A DNA stretch of 51,636 nucleotides from Candidatus Thiodiazotropha sp. (lineage in GTDB: Bacteria; Pseudomonadota; Gammaproteobacteria; Chromatiales; Chromatiaceae): NCBI GenBank assembly GCA_023838465.1, contig JAIVEQ010000032.1:1-51636 (forward strand), in the 5' to 3' direction. This document shows, in pieces, positions 33,369-42,905 of this stretch. Positions within the stretch are counted from its first letter, which is position 1, and each line of letters begins with the position of its first letter. Below the pieces are notes generated by a model. It did not search any database. It was not told where the DNA came from and saw only the letters and a list, made by a program, of their open reading frames with translations. The position numbers and the translations under genes were made by a program.

Positions 33369-35932
33369 TTTTGAACATCCAGACGTTGAAACATAAGTGA
33401 CTGCTGAGGAGCTTGCAGCGATTGTGAACTGGGTGACTGGTATTCATAGGAGGTGATGAAATCACGATCAGTGATATCATCTGTTCCGACTGTAATGACA
33501 CGAGGCTGCGAGACTGTGGAATAGGCACCACATGATTCTCCGGCATCACAGATAATACCATCCATATCCATATCAGAGCCGGCAACGATGAGGTAGTCTC
33601 CTGATCCAACGTCGCTGAAGCTGTAGCTTACGCTCTCCCCGACTGCCTCTACCTCATCCTGTTGTAATACCTCATTGGTACTCTGATCCACCAACAGAAC
33701 GTAGTGGGTGCCTGCATCACCCGTAAGCGTGACATCCAGCACCTGCATGATCACTTCAACCGTTGCAGTGGCACTGCCCGCGTTAATCTGAAATGTTGCG
33801 CTATAGGTGGCGGGAGCAAGCCCAGATCGATCGACACTGACCGCGTAACTACCAAACCCGGAGCCATCAACCTGGTTGGCAGTCAAACTCAACCAACTGA
33901 TATCCTCCGTGATCTGCACAGTGCCCAATGCACCTCCTATCTGCTCAATAAACAGTGTGGCAGACTGCAGACTGTGTGAAAGATTCAAGCTCTGTGGATT
34001 GACACTCAAAGTGGGAACTACCGGTGTCCCTCCTCCGCCCCGTTGCTGAGCGGCGTCCACCGCCTTGAAGGCATCGATCAAGCCATGGCCATATAAATCG
34101 TCTCTACCTGTAGCACCAATATCTGTGGTCAGATCACCTGCGGCAAGCATGCTATCGAACTCCGCCGGGCTCAGACTGGGGTAGACCGCCTTCATCAGGG
34201 CGGCCACACCGGCTATATGAGGAGCAGCCATGGAGGTGCCATTATAGAAGACCAACTGGTAATTGACGCTGCCGGATGAATCATCCCCGCCGGCACTAAG
34301 CACACCATCGGGCCGTGAATCGCCGTTGAGATCCACACGCAGATCACCACCCGGTGCCGCAACATCGATGGCAGAGCCAAAGTTAGAATAGGGTGCACGA
34401 TTACGATTGATATCCACGGCACTGACCGAGACCACTCCGTCATAGGAGGCAGGATAGGAGAGTTGGGCTGTATTCTCATTGCCTGCCGCAGCAACAATGA
34501 TCACCCCGGCAGCGCGGGCGGCAGCGACAGCATCCCGGCTGGTCTGATTGGCAGGACCACCACCCAGGCTCATATTGATGATGTCGGCGTGCTGTAGCGG
34601 CACTGTACCGGAACTGTTTGAAAGCCCTGCTGCGAATCGGATGCCTTGTACCAGATCCAGCGTGTTGCCACCACTCTTGCCCAGCACCCGGATCGGCATG
34701 ATGCGACTATCCCAGGCGACACCTGCAGCGCCTTGAGCATCGTTGCTGCGCGCTGCCACGGTACCGGCTACGTGGGTACCATGAAAGGAGGAGGATGCAC
34801 CCTCCTGCAAGGCATCTCCTTCATCGTTGGGATTGTTGTCGATGCCATCGCCATCACCGGCATTGTCCGGGTCGGAGATAAAATCATACCCGGCAGTGAG
34901 TTGACCGGCCATATCGGGATGGTCAAGCAATACACCGGTATCGATGACTGCCACGATGACGCTGTTATCACCGGTGGTGATATCCCAGGCCTGGGGCAGG
35001 TTAATCTGGGGATAGTGCCACTGTAAACCGTAGTACTCATCATTCGGTGTCGCCAAGGCGTGCAGAATATAGTTGGGTTCTGCATAGACGATATCTGGTC
35101 GATTACTCAGTTCTTTAATCGCTAATAGAGTATCGAGTTTTTGCTGTTGTTCATGGGTAAGCAGGGTGTTGTCCTCAGACCGGAATGCAACCTGTCCGGT
35201 GTTATCCTTTAGTCTCAGAAGTTGGACACCCCCGGTGTCTCCTTGCTGATTGACAACCTCAAACTTATTCAGTGCTGAGTCCAGTTCCCTGGCTTGGATC
35301 GAAGAGGTAGCGAAACGGGCCAACACATCACCAGGTACAAAATCGTCAGAGAGCCTGAGTGCACCGGGTGGTAGTGCTGCAGCAGGAGTCAAGCCTACAG
35401 AAAGCAGATAGTTGGAAGCGCCATCAAAAGCAAACACCCTAATATAGTATTGACCATCCGCGGGAATGACTAATGATTCAAATTTTGAAGTACCGATTGA
35501 ACTATCGATAAAGTTACCATTCAGGTCGTACAGATAGAGATCCAGATCGACACCAACACCCAGGTCTGCAATATTGAGCAACAAGGTCTGACCGGCGTTC
35601 ATATCGATCAAATAGTAGTCTTCCTCATCGCCAGATAAAGAGGAGTTGCCTGAAGATCCACTGCGCGGAATATTGACATAACCACCGATATTGACAGGAT
35701 TAGGCACCTGTTGCGCTGCCGTTCGGGGTTGGTTGGGGATCGGGGTCGTTTCGATGTCATTGACGTCACTGTCTGTCACCACAAAGGCGGGGACGATCAG
35801 ATTGCCACTGATCACTACCCTTTGGTTACTATCGACATCATTACTACTGCTCCCTCCACCCCCACCACAGGCGCCTACAATGGAAGCCACAACCAGGGAG
35901 AGGCCTAAGTATGTCAGTTTGTTAAATCTCAT
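33365..35932 (-). CDS. Lipoprotein subtilisin-like serine protease (S8)
   Basis: 855 residues from ATG 35932; a GTG four codons upstream is an alternative, with AGGAG overlapping it. Lipobox VGAC (Cys22) followed by a poly-Gly/Ser linker. Then a PPC-like beta domain (about 85-180), a propeptide-like segment, the S8 domain with Asp331 (AVIDTGV), His384 (FHGTHVAGT), Asn485 and Ser567 (NGTSMAAPH), and a beta-rich C-terminal region including an Asp-rich SDMDMDGIICDAGESCG loop. Probably outer-membrane anchored or surface exposed. Coupled to the PrcB-like gene. Confidence 0.93.
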   Translation of the reverse strand: MRFNKLTYLGLSLVVASIVGACGGGGGSSSNDVDSNQRVVISGNLIVPAFVVTDSDVNDIETTPIPNQPRTAAQQVPNPVNIGGYVNIPRSGSSGNSSLSGDEEDYYLIDMNAGQTLLLNIADLGVGVDLDLYLYDLNGNFIDSSIGTSKFESLVIPADGQYYIRVFAFDGASNYLLSVGLTPAAALPPGALRLSDDFVPGDVLARFATSSIQARELDSALNKFEVVNQQGDTGGVQLLRLKDNTGQVAFRSEDNTLLTHEQQQKLDTLLAIKELSNRPDIVYAEPNYILHALATPNDEYYGLQWHYPQINLPQAWDITTGDNSVIVAVIDTGVLLDHPDMAGQLTAGYDFISDPDNAGDGDGIDNNPNDEGDALQEGASSSFHGTHVAGTVAARSNDAQGAAGVAWDSRIMPIRVLGKSGGNTLDLVQGIRFAAGLSNSSGTVPLQHADIINMSLGGGPANQTSRDAVAAARAAGVIIVAAAGNENTAQLSYPASYDGVVSVSAVDINRNRAPYSNFGSAIDVAAPGGDLRVDLNGDSRPDGVLSAGGDDSSGSVNYQLVFYNGTSMAAPHIAGVAALMKAVYPSLSPAEFDSMLAAGDLTTDIGATGRDDLYGHGLIDAFKAVDAAQQRGGGGTPVVPTLSVNPQSLNLSHSLQSATLFIEQIGGALGTVQITEDISWLSLTANQVDGSGFGSYAVSVDRSGLAPATYSATFQINAGSATATVEVIMQVLDVTLTGDAGTHYVLLVDQSTNEVLQQDEVEAVGESVSYSFSDVGSGDYLIVAGSDMDMDGIICDAGESCGAYSTVSQPRVITVGTDDITDRDFITSYEYQSPSSQSLQAPQQSLMFQRLDVQK

Positions 35933-36137
35933 TATAACGCCCACTCCTCGCTAACCCCTTGCACATCCAGGTGAATAATAGAACTTCCGATTGTAGTTGA
36001 ATCAAAATACATTTCAAAGGCAGGATTTTCCCCTATACTAAAACGCCTAAGATCAGCGTATCACGCTTCACGCCTTATACTTGGAGCGAAAAACAATGCC
36101 TGAGTTTCACTGACAAACACGACACCTGTAACAGACC

Positions 36138-36638
36138 ATGGGACGTTACAAACCACCTGCCCAACCAAAATCACCCTACATCACTGCTCCCGGCTATGCT
36201 CGGCTCAAAGAAGAGCAACAGGCATTGTGGATTCGTCGACGCAGTGTCACTCAGGCATTGGCTGCAGCAGCAGCCGAGGGCGATCGTTCCGAAAATGCAG
36301 AATATATCTACCGCAAGAAGGAGCTGCGGGAGATCGACCGACGTATACGTTATCTACAGAAGCGTCTACCTGAGCTAACGGTGGTCAACCAGCCACCCAG
36401 CAATCCGCAACAGGTTTTTTTTGCCGCCTGGGTTGGATTGGAGAGTGAGGATGGCTCAGCGTGTGAATACCGAATCATTGGACCTGATGAGATCGATCAT
36501 CAACCAGCCTACATCAGCCTTGATTCTCCCCTTGCACGTGCTCTGATGAAGCGGTCACTGGATGATGAAGTAGTTGTTGAAACCCCGGCTGGCCCAGCCC
36601 GTTACTGGATTACAAAGATCCGCTATGAAGAAACCTGA
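36138..36638 (+). CDS. greB: Transcription elongation factor GreB
   Basis: 166 residues. The N-terminal coiled-coil holds AAEGDRSENAEYIYRKKELREID, with Asp49 and Glu52 at the tip that enters the RNA polymerase secondary channel and stimulates transcript cleavage. The IYRKK pattern and basic profile indicate GreB rather than GreA. The C-terminal FKBP-like domain includes SLDSPLARALM and GDEVVVETPAG-like sequence. Divergent from the subtilase gene with a 200-base gap; converges with srkA. Confidence 0.95.
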   Translation: MGRYKPPAQPKSPYITAPGYARLKEEQQALWIRRRSVTQALAAAAAEGDRSENAEYIYRKKELREIDRRIRYLQKRLPELTVVNQPPSNPQQVFFAAWVGLESEDGSACEYRIIGPDEIDHQPAYISLDSPLARALMKRSLDDEVVVETPAGPARYWITKIRYEET

Positions 36639-36708
36639 GTTAAAACCAATGCCGCTTGCTTAAAGAGGAAAAGCCGCAAATATCACCTTAATGACATGCG
36701 ATGCACAA

Positions 36709-37719
36709 CTACCAAATCAGCGCCGGTTCATCCATCCGGGCAAGCTGTTCACGAAGTGTCAGAATATGCTCCTCCCAGAAACGTGTTGTGTCGAACCAAG
36801 GAAAAGCCTGGGGAAAAGCAGGATCATCCCAGCGTCTGGCCAACCAGCCAGCATAGTGTACCAATCTCAAAGTACGCAGGGCCTCAAGGAGATGGAGTTC
36901 TGACGGATTGAAATCATAAAACTGTGTGTACCCTTCCAACAGGTCAGCCAATCTTTCATTCATATAACCTCGATCTCCCGACAGGAACATCCATAGGTCC
37001 TGCATCGCAGGGCCTGTCCGGGCATCGTCAAAGTCAACAATCTGTGGCCCGTCATCGCGCCACAGGATATTTCCTGGATGACAATCGCCGTGCAGACGAA
37101 TATGGCTCACTGATCCAGCACGGGCATAACAATCCTCGATACGGGTCACCAAGTCCTTCAGCAGGCTCTCATAGGCGGCTAACAAATGATGTGGGATAAA
37201 CTCATGCTCCAAAAGATATTGGCTGGGCTCCTGTAAATAGCTCTCGATGTCGATACCGGGTCGATATTGGAAAGATCGGGTGGCACCCAAGAGGTGAATC
37301 CTACCGATGAAACGTCCTAACTGCTCGAGTTGATCAGGATTATCCAGTTCCGGTGCACGACCACCCTTGCAGGGGTAGAGAGTAAAGCGGCAGCTTTCAT
37401 AGTGTAAAAGTGTATCGCCCTCTGCATTACTAAGGGGTGCTATCACAGGTATCTCCTGCTCAGCCAGATCAAGTGTGAATTGGTGCTCTTCCAGAATAGC
37501 CTGATCACCCCAACGATTGGGACGATAAAATTTGGACACCAGAGGAGGTCCCTCTTCCATACCCACTTGATAGACCCGGTTTTCATAGCTGTTAAGCGCA
37601 AGAAACTGTCCACTGCATACGACCCCTGTCGATTCAATGGCATCCAGCATGGCATCGGGGGTCAATGTGGCAAAGGCATGTTCATCTTTACCTGAAGACC
37701 CCTCTTCGGAGAAGCTCAT
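36709..37719 (-). CDS. srkA: Stress-response protein kinase SrkA (YihE/RdoA)
   Basis: About 336 residues from ATG 37719 (a TTG two codons upstream also opens the frame). Choline-kinase-like fold: SYENRVYQVG near the N-terminus, catalytic HGDCHPGN (Asp212) and metal-binding DFDDARTGP (229 on). In E. coli this Ser/Thr kinase counters stress-induced death and acts with the Cpx response. Also fits bacterial length. It converges with greB; upstream lies tpm on the opposite strand. Confidence 0.93.
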   Translation of the reverse strand: MSFSEEGSSGKDEHAFATLTPDAMLDAIESTGVVCSGQFLALNSYENRVYQVGMEEGPPLVSKFYRPNRWGDQAILEEHQFTLDLAEQEIPVIAPLSNAEGDTLLHYESCRFTLYPCKGGRAPELDNPDQLEQLGRFIGRIHLLGATRSFQYRPGIDIESYLQEPSQYLLEHEFIPHHLLAAYESLLKDLVTRIEDCYARAGSVSHIRLHGDCHPGNILWRDDGPQIVDFDDARTGPAMQDLWMFLSGDRGYMNERLADLLEGYTQFYDFNPSELHLLEALRTLRLVHYAGWLARRWDDPAFPQAFPWFDTTRFWEEHILTLREQLARMDEPALIW

Positions 37720-37874
37720 ATCCAACTACTCATCGATCCAGTCTCCTGACGCTCTCCAGAATGAGTCATTCATTTTGGATATTAGTATGTGGCCAACTAT
37801 CCAACGATCCTGATAGTGACTTTAGTGTGGTGTATCATACTATTATACTTTGCATCAGTTTTGATCACTTTCCT

Positions 37875-37898
37875 CGTTCCGGTGAGTGCCAGAATCCA
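37875..37898. repeat. Degenerate single arm of the dispersed palindrome
   Basis: CGTTCCGGTGAGTGCCAGAA and the following four bases match one arm of the repeat at 5099-5126 with a few substitutions. It lies in the short gap before tpm, about 20 bases upstream of the likely start codon. Confidence 0.5.
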
Positions 37899-37917
37899 TT
37901 CAACAGGCAGTAAAATA

Positions 37918-38595
37918 ATGTGTTCAACAGACTCCTTCCTCAGTGAACCAAATCCCAACTGGTTGCAACGCTGGAAAGATAATAACATCGGCTGGCACCA
38001 CGTTGAGTTCAACCAGCACTTGCTAAACTACTGGCATGCCCTCTATCTACCACAGGGCTCCCTGGTATTGGCGCCACTATGCGGAAAAAGCAAAGATATG
38101 GTCTGGCTTGCTGAACAGGGTTACCGTATTCGTGGCGTCGAACTGAGTCAGCTGGCGGTCAAAGCCTTTTTTGAGGAACTTGCACTGCAGCCACTGGTAG
38201 AGCCTGTCGGCCATTTTGAGCGCTGGAGCAGTGGCCCGTTCGAGATACTATGCGGTGATATTTTCCACCTGGATGATCTTGATAACAGTGACGTAGATGC
38301 TGTCTATGATCGAGCCTCCCTGGTCGCCCTTAACCCTCATCAGCGAGCTGGCTATGCCAGGTTGTTGATAAACACACTGCCCAAGCAGTCAAAGATATTA
38401 CTGATCACTATGGAGTACCCGCAGCAGGAGATGACAGGACCGCCCTTCAGTGTTCACGAGAGTGAGGTACTTGCGTTGTTTGAAAACCGCTTTTCCATAC
38501 GAAAACTACATACATTAAATATATTGCAGGATACGGAACGCTACCGCGATAAAGGCGTAAGCCACATAACCGAACAGATATACCTGTTAAAATAG
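37918..38595 (+). CDS. tpm: Thiopurine S-methyltransferase
   Basis: 225 residues from ATG 37918, matching family length; an in-frame GTG at 37789 would add a hydrophobic stretch that is not conserved and includes repeat sequence. SAM-binding motif LAPLCGKSKDMVWLAEQG and GVELS are clear, and the start NPNWLQRWKDNNIGWH is diagnostic. Bacterial TPMTs methylate thiols, selenite or tellurite derivatives. It converges closely with yaeQ (12 bases), so terminators must overlap the coding ends. Confidence 0.94.
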   Translation: MCSTDSFLSEPNPNWLQRWKDNNIGWHHVEFNQHLLNYWHALYLPQGSLVLAPLCGKSKDMVWLAEQGYRIRGVELSQLAVKAFFEELALQPLVEPVGHFERWSSGPFEILCGDIFHLDDLDNSDVDAVYDRASLVALNPHQRAGYARLLINTLPKQSKILLITMEYPQQEMTGPPFSVHESEVLALFENRFSIRKLHTLNILQDTERYRDKGVSHITEQIYLLK

Positions 38596-38607
38596 TCTTT
38601 GCTTTAT

Positions 38608-39147
38608 TTAGTGGAGCCAGTCACTCACCTCAACAGTAACGGCCTGTTTATCGTCTGATAGCCAGACTTGATTCTCCTGAATGGTGGCATTGAGATGCAT
38701 ATTCCGTTGAGAGAGCACGTTAAGTTGGGTCTCACTAGTCACTGACAATCTGACGATACGGAGATTAGAAAAACGCTTCAGCATATCCTTGTTCTGCTCC
38801 CACCAAACAGTGGCGCTACGATCCGCATAAAGATAGACAATAACCTGCTTCGCTTTCCCACAAGCACGCCGTAACCGTTTTTCATCCAGTTGTCCCAGCT
38901 CAATCCAGAGCTCTATCTCATCGCACAGGCTCCTCTGCCATAGATCAGGCTCACTATCGCTACTCAGTCCTTTTGTAAAACTCAGTGCATCATTGGCATT
39001 GAGTGCAAATGCAAGGAGACGCACCATCATACGTTCATCGGTCTCTGAAGGATGACGGGCCAAGGTCAGACTGTAACTCTGATAGTGATGTCTATCCATA
39101 TCAGAAATCTGTAAATCGGTTTTAAAAATAGTCGCTTTTAGTGCCAA
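38608..39147 (-). CDS. yaeQ: YaeQ family protein
   Basis: 179 residues of a compact PD-(D/E)XK-like fold. Typical YaeQ sequence is seen: MALKATIFKTDLQISDMDRHHY at the start, HPSETDERMMVRLLAFAL, EPDLWQ and the Asp/Glu-rich middle ELWIELGQLDEKRLRRACGKA (quoted in parts). E. coli YaeQ was linked to compensation for RfaH loss, but the biochemical role is unclear. Its start is 40 bases downstream of the gltA stop, so it may be co-transcribed with citrate synthase. Confidence 0.93.
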   Translation of the reverse strand: MALKATIFKTDLQISDMDRHHYQSYSLTLARHPSETDERMMVRLLAFALNANDALSFTKGLSSDSEPDLWQRSLCDEIELWIELGQLDEKRLRRACGKAKQVIVYLYADRSATVWWEQNKDMLKRFSNLRIVRLSVTSETQLNVLSQRNMHLNATIQENQVWLSDDKQAVTVEVSDWLH

Positions 39148-39187
39148 TCGAATGCTGCCATGTTTGAGGTGTCTCCATTAAAGATAA

Positions 39188-40486
39188 CTAAGAACGGTTT
39201 TTAAGGGGAATAAAGTCCCGGCGAGACGGCCCCATATAGACTTGACGTGGACGACCGATTCTCTGCTTGGGGTCACTCATCATCTCCATCCAGTGAGAAA
39301 CCCAACCTACCGTTCTCGCGATAGCGAACATCACCGTAAACATATTATTGGGGATATTCAATGCACGATAGATAATACCCGAATAGAAATCTACGTTCGG
39401 ATATAATTTTCGCTCAAGAAAATAGTCATCTTTTAGTGCAATCTCTTCCAGTCTTAGTGCCAATTCAAACGTTGGATTATTACTATCAGCGAGTTCTTCT
39501 AACACCTTTTTAGACATTTCACGCAAAATATTCGCACGGGGATCGAAATTTTTATAGACACGATGGCCAAATCCCATCAAACGAAAGGAATCTTTCTTAT
39601 CTTTCGCCTTGTCAATGTAGTGGTCAATATTTGATACATCACCAATCTCAGTCAACATATTCAACACAGCCTCGTTCGCTCCACCATGAGCAGGACCCCA
39701 GAGTGATGCAATCCCTGCTGCGATACAGGCGAACGGATTGGCCTGAGAACTGCCTGCCAGCCTGACTGTTGAGGTACTGGCATTCTGCTCATGATCGGCA
39801 TGTAGAATAAACAACAGATTCATCGCCTGAACGGCTATTGGATGCGGTTGATACGACTCACAGGGTGTTGCAAACATCATCTGAAGTAGATTGGCGCAAT
39901 ATGAGAGATCATTACTGGGGTAAATAATTGGCTCACTGACATTGTGTTTGTAGCTGGCAGCCGCAATGGTTGGCATTTTAGCTATCAAACGATGGGCAGA
40001 TATCTCACGGTGTCGGGGATTATTGATATCCAGTGAGTCATGATAGAAGGCCGATAGCGATCCCACTACACCCACCATGATGGCCATCGGATGAGCATCA
40101 TAATGAAAACCACCAAAGAAATCCTTGAGGTTTTCATTTAGCATGGTGTGGTGAGTAATGATTTCGTCGAATTCCTGCAATTGAGTGCTATTCGGCAATT
40201 CACCATACAACAACAAGTAGGCGACCTCGACATAGTCTGCCTCTGCTGCTAATTGTTCGATTGGATATCCCCTATACTCCAGAATCCCCGCCTCTCCATC
40301 GATGTAGGTAATATTGCTTTCACAACTCGCCGTTGACATGAATCCCGGATCATAGGTAAACAATCCCTGATCCCGATAGAGCTTGGTAACATCAATGGCT
40401 GGAGGACCTTGAATAGGTTTTCTAACTGTCAGCTCAATACCATTATCAGACGCATCTTCCTGTTTTAAATAGTATTTATCAGTCAT
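39188..40486 (-). CDS. gltA: Citrate synthase (type II)
   Basis: 432 residues, the length of hexameric, NADH-sensitive gammaproteobacterial citrate synthase. Catalytic residues align with E. coli: His267 in [13 protein letters not shown], His308 in [13 protein letters not shown] and Asp366 in NVDFYSGI. It condenses acetyl-CoA with oxaloacetate and so is the metabolic sink for acetate activated by Acs in this window. GGGAGAATAAC precedes the ATG. Promoter region lies in the 150-base gap to arfB. Confidence 0.98.
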   Translation of the reverse strand: MTDKYYLKQEDASDNGIELTVRKPIQGPPAIDVTKLYRDQGLFTYDPGFMSTASCESNITYIDGEAGILEYRGYPIEQLAAEADYVEVAYLLLYGELPNSTQLQEFDEIITHHTMLNENLKDFFGGFHYDAHPMAIMVGVVGSLSAFYHDSLDINNPRHREISAHRLIAKMPTIAAASYKHNVSEPIIYPSNDLSYCANLLQMMFATPCESYQPHPIAVQAMNLLFILHADHEQNASTSTVRLAGSSQANPFACIAAGIASLWGPAHGGANEAVLNMLTEIGDVSNIDHYIDKAKDKKDSFRLMGFGHRVYKNFDPRANILREMSKKVLEELADSNNPTFELALRLEEIALKDDYFLERKLYPNVDFYSGIIYRALNIPNNMFTVMFAIARTVGWVSHWMEMMSDPKQRIGRPRQVYMGPSRRDFIPLKNRS

Positions 40487-40638
40487 TGTTATTCTCCCGA
40501 CAATTTTTTAAGACTAACCCTCGACTAAGCAAAATATAGAGCAAAACAAAGAGTAAGGGTTTAACTATTTGACAGGTTGGGGATGACGATGTTCTGATTC
40601 GGCTTGAGCGCTATATAGCTGAGGCACATCGACAGCGG

Positions 40639-41055
40639 TTATTCGGTGACTTTTCGACGCAATGCTTTCTGCCGGCCACGAAGGTTTTTGTTATCTAAGC
40701 GCCGCTGACGTGAGGCTTTTGTCGGCTTAGTGGCAACCCGCCTTTTTTGACTCACTGTCACGCTGTGAATCAATGTTTGGAGGCGCTGCAAGGCATCTTG
40801 CCGATTCTTCTCCTGATCTCGATAGCGTTGCGCTTTGATCACAACAACACCTTCTCGACTGATTCTTTTATCCCTTAGTTTCAACAGCCGCTGTCGATAG
40901 GCCTCCGGCAATGAAGATGTTGTAATGTTAAAACGCAAATGGATTGCAGAAGCAACCTTGTTGACATTCTGCCCTCCCGCCCCTTGCGCGCGGATAGCGC
41001 TGAACTCAATCTCATTGTCCGGGATCACGATTTGATTGGAGATTTTCAATGCCAT
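40639..41055 (-). CDS. arfB: ArfB (YaeJ) ribosome-rescue peptidyl-tRNA hydrolase
   Basis: 138 residues with the release-factor catalytic motif GAGGQNVNKVAS (GGQ at 27-29) near the N-terminus and a basic C-terminal tail (RRLDNKNLRGRQKALRRK) that inserts into the mRNA channel of a stalled ribosome. It lacks a codon-recognition domain, as expected for ArfB. It is an alternative to trans-translation. The gene is alone; gltA follows on the same strand after 150 bases. Confidence 0.94.
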   Translation of the reverse strand: MALKISNQIVIPDNEIEFSAIRAQGAGGQNVNKVASAIHLRFNITTSSLPEAYRQRLLKLRDKRISREGVVVIKAQRYRDQEKNRQDALQRLQTLIHSVTVSQKRRVATKPTKASRQRRLDNKNLRGRQKALRRKVTE

Positions 41056-41341
41056 GGGGTCTCACATAGAATGTTAACAATCACTATGGAATTCATTGAT
41101 AATAACTGAGCCTCAAGATACATGCCATTAGGTAACAAATCGTCATTTCTGCTAACTGGCAAACATATTGTCTATCGCATAAATACAGATACAGATAAAA
41201 GCAAAGACGTGTAATAAACAGCCTTGCAGACTCATAAGCGGTCGGCGGTCATCTTTCACAGCATTTCACACTAACACTACCTATAAGCAAGCGTAGTGTC
41301 CTACACTAGATTTGTAGTCAACACGGCCAGTGGTGAAAACG

Positions 41342-42478
41342 ATGACTAATCCTACATTGATTATGATTGCTTTAGCGGCATTTCTTCAACCTATATCTCC
41401 TGCGACAGCATCACCCGTTATTCAGACTGAGAAACATGTTATCTCTTATCAGGTTATTACCACTGGATTATCTCACCCCTGGTCAATCGCTTTTCTACCC
41501 GACGGTGAGATATTGGTCAGTGAACGGGGCGGTAATCTGCGTCTTATCGATAATAAGGGGAATCTCGAACCTACACCGATAACAGGCGTTCCACCCATTC
41601 GGCAGCACGGTCAGGGAGGTCTCCTCGATGTCGTCATACACCCTGATTTCAACAGCAACCGCTGGGTCTACTTTTCCTATGCTGAATCGGATGGAGATCG
41701 TGCTGGGACTACCGTGTCTCGTGGCAGACTCGAGAATAACCACCTGGATCAGGTAGAAGTCATCTTCCAAATGGAGCATAAAACGAAGGCCCGTCAACAC
41801 TTCGGGTCACGCCTGGTATTTGACCGGCAGGGTTATCTCTATATCACCTTGGGAGATCGCGGCAACCGGCCTCGTGCACAAGATTTGAATGACCATGCCG
41901 GATCGTTGATTCGTCTACATGATGATGGGCGAGTACCCAAAGACAACCCCTTTAGCGGCAGAAGTGGGGTAAAACCAGAGATCTACAGTTACGGTCATCG
42001 CAATATGCAGGGAGCGGCACTCAATCCGAAGACCGGTAAAGTGTGGACCCATGAGCATGGCCCTCAGGGTGGTGACGAAATCAATGTACCCGATGCAGGT
42101 TTGAATTATGGCTGGCCAGTCATCAGCTATGGAGTAAATTATGTTATTGGTACGAAAATCGGTGAAGGCTCACATAAAAAAGGCATGATGCAACCCATTC
42201 ACTATTGGGTGCCTTCTATTGCGCCCTCAGGAATGGCTTTTTACACAGGAGGCAGATTTAAAGGCTGGCAAGGCAATCTGTTTGTGGGATCACTCAAATT
42301 CCAACAACTCGTCAGACTCGAGCTGGATGAAGAGACAATTACCCATGAAGAGCGTCTTTTGAGTGAGGAACTGGGGAGAATCCGCGATGTACGACAAGGT
42401 CCAGATGGGCTGATCTACTTGATCACCGATGAGGAGAATGGAAAGCTGGTTCGTCTATTTCCAAGCCCTGAAAGTTAG
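41342..42478 (+). CDS. PQQ-dependent sugar dehydrogenase-like beta-propeller protein (YliI/Asd family)
   Basis: 378 residues from ATG 41342 (a GTG at 41330 also opens the frame). Signal peptide (IMIALAAFLQPISPATA). Soluble glucose dehydrogenase/YliI-like propeller: GLSHPWSIAFLPDG, catalytic-loop HGQGGLLDVVIHPDF, SYGHRNMQGAALNP, THEHGPQGGDEINV and WVPSIAPSGMAFY. These motifs match aldose sugar dehydrogenases that oxidise sugars in the periplasm with bound PQQ. No pqq biosynthesis genes are visible, so cofactor supply is unknown. Confidence 0.92.
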   Translation: MTNPTLIMIALAAFLQPISPATASPVIQTEKHVISYQVITTGLSHPWSIAFLPDGEILVSERGGNLRLIDNKGNLEPTPITGVPPIRQHGQGGLLDVVIHPDFNSNRWVYFSYAESDGDRAGTTVSRGRLENNHLDQVEVIFQMEHKTKARQHFGSRLVFDRQGYLYITLGDRGNRPRAQDLNDHAGSLIRLHDDGRVPKDNPFSGRSGVKPEIYSYGHRNMQGAALNPKTGKVWTHEHGPQGGDEINVPDAGLNYGWPVISYGVNYVIGTKIGEGSHKKGMMQPIHYWVPSIAPSGMAFYTGGRFKGWQGNLFVGSLKFQQLVRLELDEETITHEERLLSEELGRIRDVRQGPDGLIYLITDEENGKLVRLFPSPES

Positions 42479-42905
42479 ACTTATTTCCACTAGACTGGGT
42501 CGTTGAGGCAGGGATTGATTCGCCAAATAAACCCATATGGGCTCCCTCCACAAGACACTCAATGGATTGAATGCGCATGGCACCAAACACACCATCTTAT
42601 TGTTATTTATACTTTTTTATAAATTATCCTCAAGACATTTTCGATAACTCTTTATTTAATCGATTTTTCCTTCGTCACTTCAAAGTATCTCAATCAATGG
42701 AGAGTAACAGACTACCTGTTAATTCATTTGTATGGGTGACTAGATCAATGTTTCTGATGTCATGGAAACTGATTTTGAATCAAATAGGTAGAGCGACTTT
42801 ATCATACATTCTCATAAACTCATGGCCTGACAATTTGTCAGAGAAATTCCCTCAAATAAGGTTAGAATCTATTACTAGAAGCGGTAGTTGGTGGTTGTAA
42901 CTGGT
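42479..42905. other. AT-rich non-coding gap before the heme-sensor kinase
   Basis: No gene is supported; a 109-codon frame at 42571-42900 has an AT-driven, Phe/Tyr-rich composition and no recognisable domain. The main feature is a perfect 7+1+7 palindrome, CTGACAATTTGTCAG (42827-42841), 64 bases before the first plausible ATG of the kinase and a candidate operator. Confidence 0.6.

Noticed and set aside
37789..37917. N-terminal extension of tpm from a GTG start
   Set aside because: It adds a hydrophobic stretch foreign to TPMT and overlaps a repeat remnant; ATG 37918 gives the family length.
42571..42900. 109-codon frame in the gap before the heme-motif kinase
   Set aside because: AT-driven composition, no domain, no good ribosome binding site, and it runs into the kinase start region.
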